From positions 157,501-221,500 of the forward strand of contig CAUYUJ010016483.1 in NCBI GenBank assembly GCA_963575745.1: DNA of 64,000 nt, given 5' to 3'. The first letter of the stretch is position 1. The number at the start of each line of letters is the position of its first letter. The position numbers and the translations under genes are program-made. The notes under the pieces are model-generated. The model did no database searches. It was given only the letters and a program-made list of their open reading frames with translations, and had not been told where the DNA came from. Below, piece by piece: positions 54,357 to 64,000 of the stretch. This DNA comes from Prorocentrum cordatum. Its lineage: Eukaryota > Sar > Dinophyceae > Prorocentrales > Prorocentraceae.

Positions 54357-54467
54357 TGGGGCCTCCTGGGAGGCCCGCGTCGCCACGGGTGGGTGCGCCT
54401 CGGAACATCCCGGGCAGAGCGCGCCCCCACGAGGTCCTGGGAGTAAAGGTATGGGCACCTCTTCTCA

Positions 54468-54697
54468 GGCAGTGGCGAAGCGTCCCGGCGTGCCTATAGC
54501 CCCACCAAGCAATGTTCTAAGAACCTTTTGTGGCTTCCACGAAATGTTCTTAGAACATGTCTGGCGGAGATGGTCTTGTTTTCACACACGCTGGGCTTAT
54601 GTTCTAAGAACATTGTTTTTGCTATGAGAGAACTTCTGGGTTCTACGAACATTTCGCGGTATGACTATAGGAATGCCGGGACGGTCGGCCCCTGCTC
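54468..54697. mobile_element. T3 TIR element, copy 2 (uninterrupted)
   Basis: cgtcccggcgtgcctatag / ctataggaatgccgggacg ends, palindromic gttctaagaac blocks inside; represents the empty site for the T2 insertion at 34444. Confidence 0.88.
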
Positions 54698-55439
54698 GAG
54701 AGAGGGGGGGCATATTGAGTCAGAAAAGGCGACACAAACATTCATGTTCGGCGTTCCGCGCGGAGTTCTTGGATTTGCGCCTGGGCCCCTCCTGGCGGCG
54801 CCGTGGGGTCCAGCGCGGATCCAAGAAGTCTGCGCGGACCGTCGAAAGTTTATGTTTATGATGTCTTTTCTTCTTTTGACAACGATAGGGGGAGACAGGC
54901 TCACGACCCTTCGATCCTCCGACCCTTTGGAGGGGGAGATGGGCTCAGGGGTGGATGCATTGACCCCCGATCACCCGTTGATCGCCGATAGGGCCCGATA
55001 GCCCTGTCGCCCAGCAACATTCGTGTTTCGCTATGGTGGGCCAGTAGATGGACAATAGATTCGAACCCTCACACATTCGAGGGAGATTCTAAATCACCCC
55101 CGCGCCCCCGACATCAATGTTGATCTCAGTAAAGGCGGTGCTTTTGGGTTCGAATATTTCTGTCCACTCACGCCCTCCCCGTCGCCACGCCATCAATATT
55201 GATTTCGGGGGGTCGGGGGGGCATCTTGGGCCACAGTGTTCGAATGTAATGTCCATGTACGGGCCCATCGCCGATCTCTCGGCGATGCATCGCCAGTTCC
55301 GGGCGAGTGGCGCCAGAAAAGCGGATGCGGCTGCGCCAACATTGGCGCGCGGAAGTTGGCCGCGCAAGGTGGCGCGTGAGCGCCCTCGCTTCCAAGGCGG
55401 CCTTCCGCGTCGGCGGCCCGCTTGAGCCTTCGCGTGAGG
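54698..55439. other. Unassigned sequence with R1 core fragments
   Basis: 54950-55015 and 55262-55300 carry atcgccgat / atcggcgat dyads of R1. No gene. Confidence 0.45.
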
Positions 55440-55614
55440 TCGCCATGCCAGCTTTCAGGAGGAAAAGAAACACACAGACACAATGAATCCTCGATTTCCC
55501 AAACATATGCGAAACTATGGGAAGTGGGGGGGAAGACAGAAACCCAGAAAATATACGAAAAATATGGGGAACATTTTTATTTGTGTGTATTTATTTGTGT
55601 GTCCTGGGGCCCCT
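55440..55614. repeat. Repeat V, copy 2
   Basis: gaaacacacagacacaatga through gtgtcctggggccccttca; colinear with 37700-37878. Confidence 0.78.
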
Positions 55615-55848
55615 TCAATGGTCGTCGCTCAGGTCGATACCCCCCCCCAGTGCCAGTCCCCCGCCCTGTCGCCAGGGGCTCAAGAGGCGGGGTCAGCGCA
55701 AGCGCGGGTCAGTCAGAGCACCAGGTCCTGCAGGCTTCTGCAGGGCCAGGGGGCTGCACCGACCCAGGCCTGGGTACAGGACCCTGCAGGATCCTGCAGG
55801 ACCCGTCGGGCCTGGGTCTGGACTGACCCGGGTCGGTAGATTCCCGAT
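55615..55848. other. Short cctgcagg-type repeat
   Basis: 55720-55815 has several ccctgcaggatcctgcagga-like palindromic units; no gene. Confidence 0.5.
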
Positions 55849-56026
55849 ACAGTCGGGGCCCTGAAGAAGGAACCCTTTTCGTTGGGGAGGGGCTCCGTGT
55901 TCCTTAATTGTTTCGCAGCTTGCCTTTGATTTTCCTGAGGTTTTTGATACGAATTCGAAGTTCAACTTATGGAAAATAGGGGCCTCGTTCCTTATTTAGG
56001 GTTCCTTAGGTCAACGCCCCGACTGT
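55849..56026. mobile_element. T6 TIR element, copy 2 (178 bp)
   Basis: acagtcggggccctgaagaa to ggtcaacgccccgactgt; about 85 percent like copy 1 by eye. Confidence 0.87.
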
Positions 56027-56444
56027 GTCGTTGCCCTTCCTTTCCTGGCGGCGGCGCCGCCCCGCAGGAGCGGCGCGCGCGCAAGACGTGCGCCAGTTCG
56101 GGCCGGGTTAAAGTGGGGCGTTTGTGCACTCGCCCAGGAAAGCGCGGGGGCGGCGCGGCTTGCCTGTGAGAATCTCTGCCCGCGGCATGCGCTCGCGAGC
56201 ATTCGGCACCCAGGATCTGACTTTCAGAGGGTTCTCGCCCGCAGTCGCAGGGATGATCACCACAAATCTGCGCATCAATCCCAAAAAACAATCGGGATAT
56301 CGTACAGAGTCGGCCTGTCGAAATTCATCATCCTGCCCACCGCTTCAGCTCAGGGGCAACGACAGGGGGGATATGCATAGCCGCACTGCGTATCGACCCC
56401 CAATGCGGGGGATGCATCCCCCGCAATGCCATAACGGGGCATGC
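56027..56444. other. No assigned gene
   Basis: GC-rich at first, then ORFs without motifs. Confidence 0.35.
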
Positions 56445-56611
56445 ATCGACCCCCAATCGCCCACTGATCGCCGATCGGGGCCCGATAGTCTCAACTTGCC
56501 CAAATGCGTGCTGATTCACCGTCGGGGGCCTATCGCCGATCCATCGGCGATGTGTTGCCGATGCCAGGTTGATGTGCCCCTGCCCGTGCCAGTTTCCCCC
56601 TGATCGTCGTG
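56445..56611. repeat. Dispersed repeat R1, copy 3 (5' part)
   Basis: gatcgccgatcggggcccga and gccgatccatcggcgatgtg followed by ccgatgccaggttgatgtgc. A T1 end at 56612 (tcgggcatgtccctctacag) directly follows, with only its left portion recognisable. Confidence 0.7.
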
Positions 56612-56789
56612 TCGGGCATGTCCCTCTACAGGAGGACTATCCTAACATAGTCAAGTCACAGGTAGTCATGGACAGGCCTGTCCTGTTCGATGCTTTCCCT
56701 GGTCGGATGGCGCCGGCTATGTACGCCTACGCCGAGCCTGGCCAGGATCGGCGCAGGTGCATTGTCGGCGCCCTCCTATTTGGATGAAG

Positions 56790-56940
56790 TCGGGCATGTC
56801 CCTCTAGAACAGGAGAAATATTCAAACATAGCCTAACAATGGTCTGGGGACGATGTTTCTAGCATGTTTGCTATCTTGGAATCTGGTTTGACATGTTTTC
56901 ATGCTTCTCCCAATATCCGCCTGGAGGAGGACATGCCCTA
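56790..56940. mobile_element. T1 TIR element, copy 8 (151 bp)
   Basis: tcgggcatgtccctctagaa to cctggaggaggacatgcccta; interior gcctaacaatggtctgggga as in copy 4. Confidence 0.82.
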
Positions 56941-57875
56941 CCTAATAATTTCACGCGTTTGCCAAACGGCTTTGCTGGTCGGGGTGCTGATTCTGAGGGT
57001 GGGTCTTCTGCTCTCTACTTGTCACTTGTCCAGGATGCCCAAGTGGGGCCAGAAAGCCTGGTGTCGGAGGATCAAAGCTCGGATGGCGCCAACGATACAC
57101 CTACAAAGATCCTGGCCAGGCCCGTCTTGGGTCTAGGGCCTGGGATCGGTGCATATGCCTTCCTGGCGGAGGCATGACTGCATATACACAGATTCTTGGC
57201 CCAGGATGGTATTGGCCAGGATCGGTGTGTATATATATATATATAGATATGTAGTTGGCGTCCTCCAAAAACTGCGTCGCCGCTTCGTCGGCTATGCGGC
57301 GGGATCTGGAGCACGAGTTGTTTCCATCCCGACGTTGCCGATGCACCGCCGAATTATCGGCGAGTCGGCGCGATCCTCCGATCCCATCTGCTCTGGCCCC
57401 ATTCGAGTGGCCTCTACCCTGGCAGCGCTTTCCAAGGGGGCGGACTTCTTTAGAATGCACGGGTGTAAGCAGAAGGGATTTGTCCCTCGTCTGAATATGT
57501 GAGGAGTATCGTATTATTTGGGGAATTAGAGAGTTAGACTGGTAGATACGGTCGCAGACAGGTAGGGGCTATCAAGTGGCCTTCGGCCCATCCAGCTGCG
57601 GTGCCTAGGTCGTCGAGAAGATGTTTGGTACAGGCCTCTCGAGGTTTCTCAGACAGCCTGTACTACGAGGCCTATTGGACTTCTTCGGGAGCCTCTTGGG
57701 GGCTCTTGGATGTCTCTTGGGCCTCTTGGGTTTTTGTCGAGCGCCTCTTGGCGGTCCAGGAGATCATCCCGGTGGGTGGGGAGGGCTCGACATGACGGCT
57801 CGCTGTTCCGCCCCTGGGCAGCTCTCGGAGGTGGCGTCCTGGACAGTCTTGGACGCTCTTGAGACCGAACAGGCT
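56941..57875. other. Unassigned, with gatcctggcc-type inverted repeats
   Basis: 57108-57225 and 60215-60325 share ggcccaggatgg / ggccaggatcggtg phrases; (TA)n at 57225-57244; 57690-57760 repeats ggcctcttggg. No gene recognised. Confidence 0.4.
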
Positions 57876-58097
57876 AAGTAGAGGGTGAAACATTGTGACC
57901 TCATGCTTCCTCGGTTGTGCGCGTGCAGGGCCGTGCGGGCCTCCCGGGCCTGCCTCCTCCAAGTCCGAGGCGGCCCACGAGGCCCCAGCGAACACCCCAA
58001 GTGACGGTCCCCGGTGGCCATCGTAGCCGGGCGAAGAGGATTGTGCACCTGCACCGACCTTGGTCAGGCCCGTCTCGTCCCCAGGATGGGTGCATAC
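57876..58097. repeat. Direct repeat Z, left copy
   Basis: agtagagggtgaaacattgt through cccaggatgggtgcata; about 95 percent like 60033-60242 by eye, same orientation. Confidence 0.88.
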
Positions 58098-58249
58098 TTT
58101 GTTAGTGAATTTAATTGGTTTTAGGGTTTGAATAAATGGTCGCAGCCACGCAGAGGGCGTGCGTAGCGACGCCCCAACCGTTCGGTCTCCAGTACTACTA
58201 CGTGGCGGCGCCCCCGCAGGCACGCAGAGGGCACGCGTGGCGACGGGGG

Positions 58250-58357
58250 CGTCGCCACGCAGAGCTTCTAAAAACCACAAACATTTTGAAAACCAATTGT
58301 TTCCACTACCTATACGACCACCCTTCGGATGATAAGGAGGTTCGGGGGGGAGGAACC
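58250..58357. other. cgtggcgacg hairpin and spacer
   Basis: cgtggcgacg / cgtcgccacg forms a perfect 10 bp stem with a gggg loop (about 58228-58255); the rest is unremarkable. Confidence 0.5.
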
Positions 58358-58585
58358 AACGTCTCACTCGATCGGTCTCACTATCGATCTCACTATCGAT
58401 CTCAGTATCGGTCTCGCTCGATCGATGTCCCTCGATCGATCTCACAATCGATCTCACTCGATCTATCTCACAATTGATTTGACTATCGATCTCACAATCG
58501 ATCTCACAATCGATCTCACAATCGATATCACATTCGGTCTCACTATCGATTTCACTATCGATATCACAACCGCTCTCACAATCAA
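58358..58585. repeat. 12-bp minisatellite (atctcactatcg)n
   Basis: About 18 diverged copies. Confidence 0.9.
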
Positions 58586-58710
58586 CGTCATCATCATCAT
58601 CATCATCATCAACAACAACATCAACATCAACATCATCATCACCAACATCATCATAATCGGGACACCGTCCTCATCATCAACACCAACATCATCATCATCA
58701 TAATCATCAG

Positions 58711-58742
<32 letters not shown>

Positions 58743-58896
58743 CGGTCATCAACATCATCGGGACACCACCATCATCATCATCATCACCATCATCACAATC
58801 ATCATCATCAACATCATCATCATCATCAGCAGCATCGGGACACAGTCATCGTCATCATTATCATCAGCAGCATCATCATCGGGACACCATCGTTAG

Positions 58897-58942
<46 letters not shown>

Positions 58943-59387
58943 GGAACACCATCATCATCATCATCATCATCTCATCCTCATCATCGACATCATCATCATC
59001 AGCATCATCAGCATCATCATCAGCATCATCATCGTCGTTATCATCGGGGCACCATCATCATCATTCACAACATTAGCATCAACATCATCATCATCATCAC
59101 CATCGGGACGCCATCATCATCAACATCATCACAATCACCATCACAATAATCATCATCATCATCGGGATCGCCATAATCATCATCAACCTCATCAGCATCA
59201 ACATCATCATCAACGGGACACAATCATAATCAGCATCATCAACATCAACATCATCATACTCATCACCATCGGGACACCATCATCGTCATCATCATGATCA
59301 TCAACATAATCATCATGATCATCATCATCCTCATCATCGGGACACCATCAGCATCATCATCATCATCGTCATCATCATCATCATCGA

Positions 59388-59424
<37 letters not shown>

Positions 59425-59550
59425 GGGACACCATCATCATCATATCATCATCATCATCATCATCGTCCTCATCATCATCAGCAGCATCACCATCATCATC
59501 ATCGACGTCATCATCATCAGCAGCAACATCATCATCATCATCAGCAACAC

Positions 59551-59593
<43 letters not shown>

Positions 59594-59636
59594 TTCATCA
59601 TCATCATCTCATCATCATCAGCAGCAGCAGCAGCAG

Positions 59637-59670
<34 letters not shown>

Positions 59671-59672
59671 GC
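58586..59672. repeat. (ATC)n array with periodic cgggacacc insertions
   Basis: About 1.1 kb of CAT/ATC with the motif cgggacaccat (or a one-base variant) inserted about a dozen times at intervals of roughly 45-100 bp. The array then changes into tandem cgggacaccg (59672-59760). Confidence 0.93.
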
Positions 59673-59721
59673 GGGACACCGCGGGACACCGGGGGACACC
59701 GCGGGGCACCGCGGGACACGC

Positions 59722-59900
59722 GGGACTTTCGCGGGACACCGGCGGGACACCGCGGGCCACCGTCCGCCAGGAAGGGAGTCATTTGGTCCGGCCGCGCCTC
59801 AGCCACACGGGACTTTCGCGGGACACCGGCGGGACACCGCGGGCCCCCGGCCGCCCGGAAGGGAGTCATTTGGTCCGGCCGCGCCTCAGCCACAGGAGTT
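59722..59900. repeat. Two-copy tandem repeat, about 88 bp
   Basis: gggactttcgcgggacaccg through ggccgcgcctcagccaca, twice. Confidence 0.88.
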
Positions 59901-60032
59901 TTTCTCTCGCCCGCCCACGCAGCTTCGCCTCGCCCGCACGCACGGCACGCACGAACACGAAACCGAAATCGATTTCCCGGTAGGGGGGCTCTCCGTTCCA
60001 CTTCGATCTCACCCCCTCACCTCCGACTAAAG

Positions 60033-60242
60033 TAGAGGGTGAAACATTGTGACCTCATGCTTCCTCGGATGTGCGCGTGCAGGGCCGTGCGGGCCTCCTG
60101 GGCCCTGCCTCCAAGTCCAAGGCGGCCCACGAGGCCCCAGCGAGCACCCCATGACGCTCCCCGGTGGCCATCGTAGCCGGGCGAAGAGGACTGTGCACCT
60201 GCACCGACCTTGGTCAGGCCCGTCTCGTCCCCAGGATGGGTG
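60033..60242. repeat. Direct repeat Z, right copy
   Basis: Same sequence as 57876-58097 with a few changes; the ATC array lies between the two copies. Confidence 0.88.
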
Positions 60243-60534
60243 CATATGCCTTCCCGGCCGAGGCAGGAAGGCGTGAGCGCCGATCCTGGGCCCAGGCTGG
60301 GCCTGGCCAGAATCGGTGTACGTGCATAGTTCTCTCTCCTCTACGCAGGGCACGTGGGACGTGCGGACTCCCCACCACGCTCCAGGGACCTCTGGAGGTC
60401 GTGGGAACGCTGTGCAGCGCTCGCGACCCTGGTGCCTGGGCCTCTTGAGTGGTACTCGCAGTATCGAGCACGCAGAACTCGAAGGGCCCGAGGACACTCC
60501 GCTCGGTGCCCTGCGGTGCGGTGGCGGATAGTAC

Positions 60535-60775
60535 AAGGTGGTAATCAGAGCCCCGAATCATCAGGGGTAACTCGGGTCAGGGATAACTCGGGTTCGTTTT
60601 TCGGGAATCCAAACCCGAGTTACCCCGGACCCGAGTTACCCCGGATAACTCGGGCGTCCAGAGCCCCGAATCATCAGAGGTAACTCGGAACAGGGGTAAC
60701 TCGGGTTCCTTTTTCGGGAATCCAAACCCGAGTTACCCCGGACCCGAGTTACCCCGGATAACTCGGGCGCCCAAG
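60535..60775. repeat. Two-copy tandem of a palindromic 119 bp unit
   Basis: Each unit carries taactcgggttc...ttttcgggaatccaaacccg and agttaccccggacccgagtt, which fold on themselves. Diverged relatives at 29840-30030. Confidence 0.88.
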
Positions 60776-60980
60776 GTAAGGCAGGGAGTTGTGTGTAGAC
60801 ATTAAACGATAGTTCGACATACCCACCTACATAGATGTATGTACATCTGCACATTGCTATATACTGTGTTCACAAATGTAGTGCTTGTACTCCTGGAGCC
60901 TGGGCCGTATCTCGCCTGAAACGCTTCGGTGCCAAAGGGTTGTGAATCGAACGACGGCTTTTCAAACGACATGCTCTGAT

Positions 60981-61000
60981 CCGTAAACTTACGGCTCAAG
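60981..61000 (+). other. Degenerate spliced-leader-like sequence before an ORF
   Basis: Starts CCGTA and ends GGCTCAAG like the leader, with 7 instead of 8 bases between and three of those alignable. It ends 15 bp before the ATG at 61016. It fits an aged SL relict at the 5' end of a reinserted transcript. Confidence 0.5.
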
Positions 61001-61015
61001 TTTTTTCAGGGTCCA

Positions 61016-61642
61016 ATGCCCTTGCAGGGAGCCCAACGTCTCCTTCTCGCGGCCATCACAGGTGCTTGGCTGGCCCCCTCTCCGCTGCGAGTCTGGCTGG
61101 GCATGCCAGGCGACACCCTTCGGGCGCCGATCTGCGCCGCCCCTGCTCCGGCGCCGCGGCTGAACGTGAGCTGCCCGGAGGTGTTCCCAGACTTCGCAGG
61201 GGTGCTGGAGGAGCTCCGGTCGCAGCGTGCTGCGCGTGAGCGCCAGGCTTCAGCGGCCGAGGAGCTGTCGGAGACCGTCCGAGGTGGAGTTCCGTGGTAC
61301 GTGGAGGTGGCTACGGCCATCGCCGGCAGTCTTGCCCTCTACGCCAACGTAGTGATCGGGTGTGCTTGCTCGTTCGTGGTCTTCTGCATCGATGGCTGCC
61401 GCCGTTGTCGCCAGGCCTGGGCTCCAGTCGGGTCAAAAATTGCTGCTATTGTATGGGGACGAGCCGACCCTCTGGCACGAGGCGAGTGTCTTCGGAAGAG
61501 TTCCGAGACGAGCTACAGGAGTGTCCACGGGGAAGGACCCGCCGGCGAACCACTGGTTCTGGTGGATCTTGACGGCCGACGGCGACGCGCACCCGCAGGA
61601 TCTCTCCGCGCCCAGGGATCTGCAGGCGTTGCGCTTGCTTGA
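61016..61642 (+). pseudogene. Dinoflagellate retroelement polyprotein, 5' segment
   Basis: ATG-initiated frame 2 beginning MPLQGAQRLLLAAITGAW, with an Arg/Glu-rich helix (ELRSQRAARERQASAAEEL, residues about 64-82). A single hydrophobic segment follows at about residues 95-122 (VEVATAIAGSLALYANVVIG), then Cys/Arg-rich residues, which looks like a transmembrane helix. Homology is best continued in frame 3 from about 61432 (QKLLLLYGDEPTLWHEA). An indel in the A5 run near 61435-61439 is therefore the likely break, and the rest of this ORF to 61642 is out of frame. Similar N-terminal membrane segments precede RT-containing proteins annotated widely in dinoflagellate genomes, as I recall. Function of the segment unknown. 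Confidence 0.5.
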
Positions 61643-62645
61643 TGCGGAGGGCGAGGTGACTGGCACCATGTACGGCCGAGGGCCCGCTGCTGTGTCTCGC
61701 CATGCCTTCCGCGCCGGGCGTGGGGAGGGGTCGCTTGACGTGCCGCTCTTCCTCCGCGCCAAGGGCGCAGCCGACGATGAGGAACGGAAAGAAGCTGGAG
61801 GTGGAGACTTGCTTGCTGCCCGCTCGCCGCCAGCCGCTGCGAGTGGTAAGTTGTGGAGGATCTCCTACTCGTCCGACCAGGCCTTCGCCCGTGGCGCCGA
61901 GTTTCAACCAGGTATCGACGGTCACCACTTCACTCTCGTCAAGAAAGGCGACGCTGACACGATGGCGGTGAGTACTTCAGGTGGGGTGGTGCAGTGTCAC
62001 TCCATCTCCGCCGAAGCCATGGATGAGGATGCCGACGCGAGGTCCCTCCCAGTGACGTGGCGGAACAACGCTCGCCGCCGTCGTTCCGTTGAGGCCGTCG
62101 ACCTGATGCAGCACCACGACTACGGGGACTCGCCTCTTGATGGAGAACCCCCCATGCTCTGGCATCTGGAGGAGATTGCGCGCAGTGGTGAGGGCGGTCC
62201 CGTCCAACGTCACTACAACTGGGCTTATCAGCTCAATGCGGGGGGTGGCGACCGCTCCGTGCATGAACATTTCTGTATCATGAAGGTTCTCGAGCTGGCG
62301 GCGGAGGTCGATCAGCTCAACACCCCCACCCTGGTGTCGCTGGAGGCGCTCGGGGGGCGCGCCATGCTGATCGAGCAGACGCATCTCAACTCGCCTGGTA
62401 GCCCCGATTACACTGGGGCCGACGACTTCATGGGTTGGGGGCCTGGACGGGGCAAAGCCTTGGTCGCACCTACTCTCGTCAAGCACGTGGCGGAGAAGGC
62501 CCGCGACAAGGCATCAGCGCACGCGGAGCTTCGGAAGCACAACGAGGAGTTGCGTTTGAGGAGGCCGCCCAAGGGCCCCAAGAAGGAGGGCCAGGGCGGG
62601 GATCATTCGCGACGGACGAGTTCGGAAGGGGGGCCCGAGATCTAG
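61432..62645 (+). pseudogene. Retroelement polyprotein, central segment
   Basis: Frame 3, about 400 codons. Visible blocks: LYGDEPTLWHEASVFGR (about 61453-61503), HWFWWILTADGDAH (about 61551-61592), a charged middle, PMLWHLEEIARSGEGGP (about 62152-62202), RSVHEHFCIMKVLELAAEVD (about 62251-62310), then QLNTPTLVSLEALGGRAMLI and SPDYTGADDFMGWGPGRGKA (about 62402-62461), ending in a Lys/Arg-rich tail. The EH..-VDQ.N-P.L......R......H...-PDY..A...MGW pattern is one I associate with a very common, unnamed dinoflagellate protein that precedes an RT domain. It terminates at TAG 62643. The RT segment continues in frame 1, and one extra G in the run at 62628-62633 would explain the break. Confidence 0.6.
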
Positions 62646-63965
62646 GGCGCTCACAGCCTCTCAGCTTGGTTTTCTCGCTGGCGTTGTTGCCGAAGGGCGT
62701 GGCGTTCCGCGGGAGCTACCTCCATCGCATGTGCCTCAGGGGCCTGCTGCAGGCTCGCATCTCTTTCGTGGTGTTCGGCAACGCGCCCATGTTCGGCGTC
62801 GGCTCACGGATGAGGTGAAAGAGAACATATGGGCCCTCAACTTGTTCGCGGGGTCTTCCGCGACCGACGCGAAGTTTTCGCCGCTGGGGCAGCGTGCCAC
62901 GGTGGGCCACCTGTGCGACACCATCAACTTTCTTCGGCCGCCGTCCGAGGTGGTCTCTGACGAGGAAGCCATGCGTGCGCTTCTCGGGAGTAGAGCCCCT
63001 TGCGCTGGGGACGATGGCTTGACGGTGGTACCCTACGACCGTGCCCTGGTGTCGATCCCTGGTGAAGGACGGGTTGACGCCCCGCTGACCGAGGTGCCGC
63101 CGCCAGACGCCGCAAAGATGATGGTAGATGTTGACACCCACCTGCTCAAGGACGACGACCAGCGGGGCGCGGAGGTGGAGCGGGGTCTCGAGCACATTGT
63201 GTCTTACATGGACCCTCGGCTTCGTTTCAGCCGCCGCAGCTATCTCAACTTCATAGGGGACCTGTTCAGAGGTGGGCTACTCGCATGGCGACGAGCCGAC
63301 CAAGTTCGAGGCAGGATGTCGGTATTTTTTTGTACGGAAGAAGTGGGCAAACAGCGTCTTGTCGTTGACTGCAGGCGCATCAATGCCCGCTTCCGAGAGT
63401 GTCCGCACGTTCCGATGGGCTCGGGGGCTTCTTGGGCCGATGTCGTGATGGACACGGGCACTGATATGTAGCTCTCTTTGAGTGACGTGAAGGATTATTT
63501 ATATGCGTGCGGGCTGCCACCGGGGCTGACATTACAGGTGGCGAGCTGAAATCGATCACCAACGGAGACCCCGCCTTCGGCTACCTTTGGAGCGCCGACG
63601 CCGTCGCGCACGCGACGAGGGTGATGCCGATGGGCTGGGCGCGGAGCTTCTTCTTTTCGCAGATCCTGCACGCGCACCAGGTCAGCCAGATCAGGGACTG
63701 GGCCCCAGGCGCGGTCATGCAGGATCACGTCCCACCGCCCCCCTTTCGGGCGGGTTCCGAGCTGGCGCTGCCGTACTGCGACAACTTCGTGGCGGCTGCG
63801 TCCTCCAAGGCCCAGGCCGACGCCCTCCGCGAGGACTGCAAGCGGAGGCTGACCTCGCTTGGTCTTGAGGTTCACGAGGAGGAAGCTGCGCGGCGTTGGG
63901 CCGAGTCCTTGGTTCGGGATCGACGGGCTGACGGGCGAGCATCGCGCGAGTCCAGCCCCGCTTGA
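62646..63965 (+). pseudogene. Retroelement polyprotein, RT segment (runs off window)
   Basis: Frame 1 (62646-63471) contains RRRLTDEVKENIWALNLFAG and YLNFIGDLFRGGLL, then RLVVDCRRINARFRECPHV (about 63355-63411), the RT fingers motif of LTR-type or related elements. After an in-frame TAG (63469) come SLSDVKDYLYACGLPPGLT (motif A, about 63478-63532). After a shift to frame 3 come VMPMGWARSFFFSQIL (about 63622-63669), the YCDN motif C variant in LALPYCDNFVAAASSK (about 63762-63809, Asp codon at 63780) and GLEVHEEEA. Near 63900 the match appears to move to another frame (GIDGLTGEH). Neither RNase H nor integrase is visible before the window ends. Which retroelement order it belongs to is unresolved; the motif A/RLVVDCRR spacing suggests a Ty3- or DIRS-like RT rather than a LINE. 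Confidence 0.6.
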
Positions 63966-64000
63966 GTCGCCCGCGGCCCTTGCTCAGCGGCCGCCAGCTA

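Overview
The window looks like nuclear DNA from a dinoflagellate. Three things point there. (1) A 20/21 match to the dinoflagellate trans-spliced leader (SL) lies at 21837-21857, directly after an AG. (2) There are remnants of at least four retroelement copies whose protein motifs resemble the reverse-transcriptase families that fill dinoflagellate genomes. (3) Almost everything else is low-complexity arrays and short inverted-repeat elements, with very sparse, exon-sized coding islands. No rRNA, tRNA, CRISPR array, operon or prokaryotic feature is visible. The species cannot be fixed from this sequence.

Layout. 1-1780: decayed LINE-type reverse transcriptase (RT). 1.8-10.9 kb: short terminal-inverted-repeat (TIR) elements, a (TCC)n block, a (GTT)n-bounded element that interrupts one TIR element, and a second RT fragment (8.06-8.57 kb). 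10.94-11.85 kb: the best intact ORF of the window (280 codons, unknown function), with an SL-like motif 45 bp upstream. 12-21.8 kb: tandem repeats, a dimeric satellite, one methyltransferase-like exon and a 1.6 kb inverted-repeat element. 21.84-27.4 kb: a nearly full-length but decayed LINE with, in order, SL relict, zinc-finger/coiled-coil ORF1, endonuclease, RT and RNase H. 27.5-42 kb: long (TCC)n arrays, nested TIR elements, foldbacks and microsatellites. 42.2-46 kb: three satellite blocks (78-, 73- and 78-bp units). 46.1-48.5 kb: second copies of the 1.6 kb element and of a 0.5 kb repeat. 50-57 kb: more TIR elements and a 1 kb inverted-repeat/minisatellite structure. 57.9-60.2 kb: 1.3 kb of ATC-rich array between two 0.2 kb direct repeats. 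60.98 kb to the window end: a retroelement polyprotein, again with an SL-like sequence just before its ATG, broken by indels and one stop.

How the parts relate. I recognise no working metabolic gene or pathway. The story is mobile-element biology: two retroelement copies and one intact single-exon ORF begin just after SL-like sequence, as expected if trans-spliced mRNAs were copied back into the genome. Several non-autonomous TIR families are defined inside this window, labelled here T1 (TCGGGC ends), T2 (TCGGGAGCGG ends), T3 (CGTCCCGGC ends), T4 (CTTCTTAGAAG foldback), T5 (CGCTCGGACGT ends) and T6 (ACAGTCGG ends). T2 has target-site duplications, and one copy has its empty site elsewhere in the same window. 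Protein-family calls are from memory of motifs and were not searched against a database.
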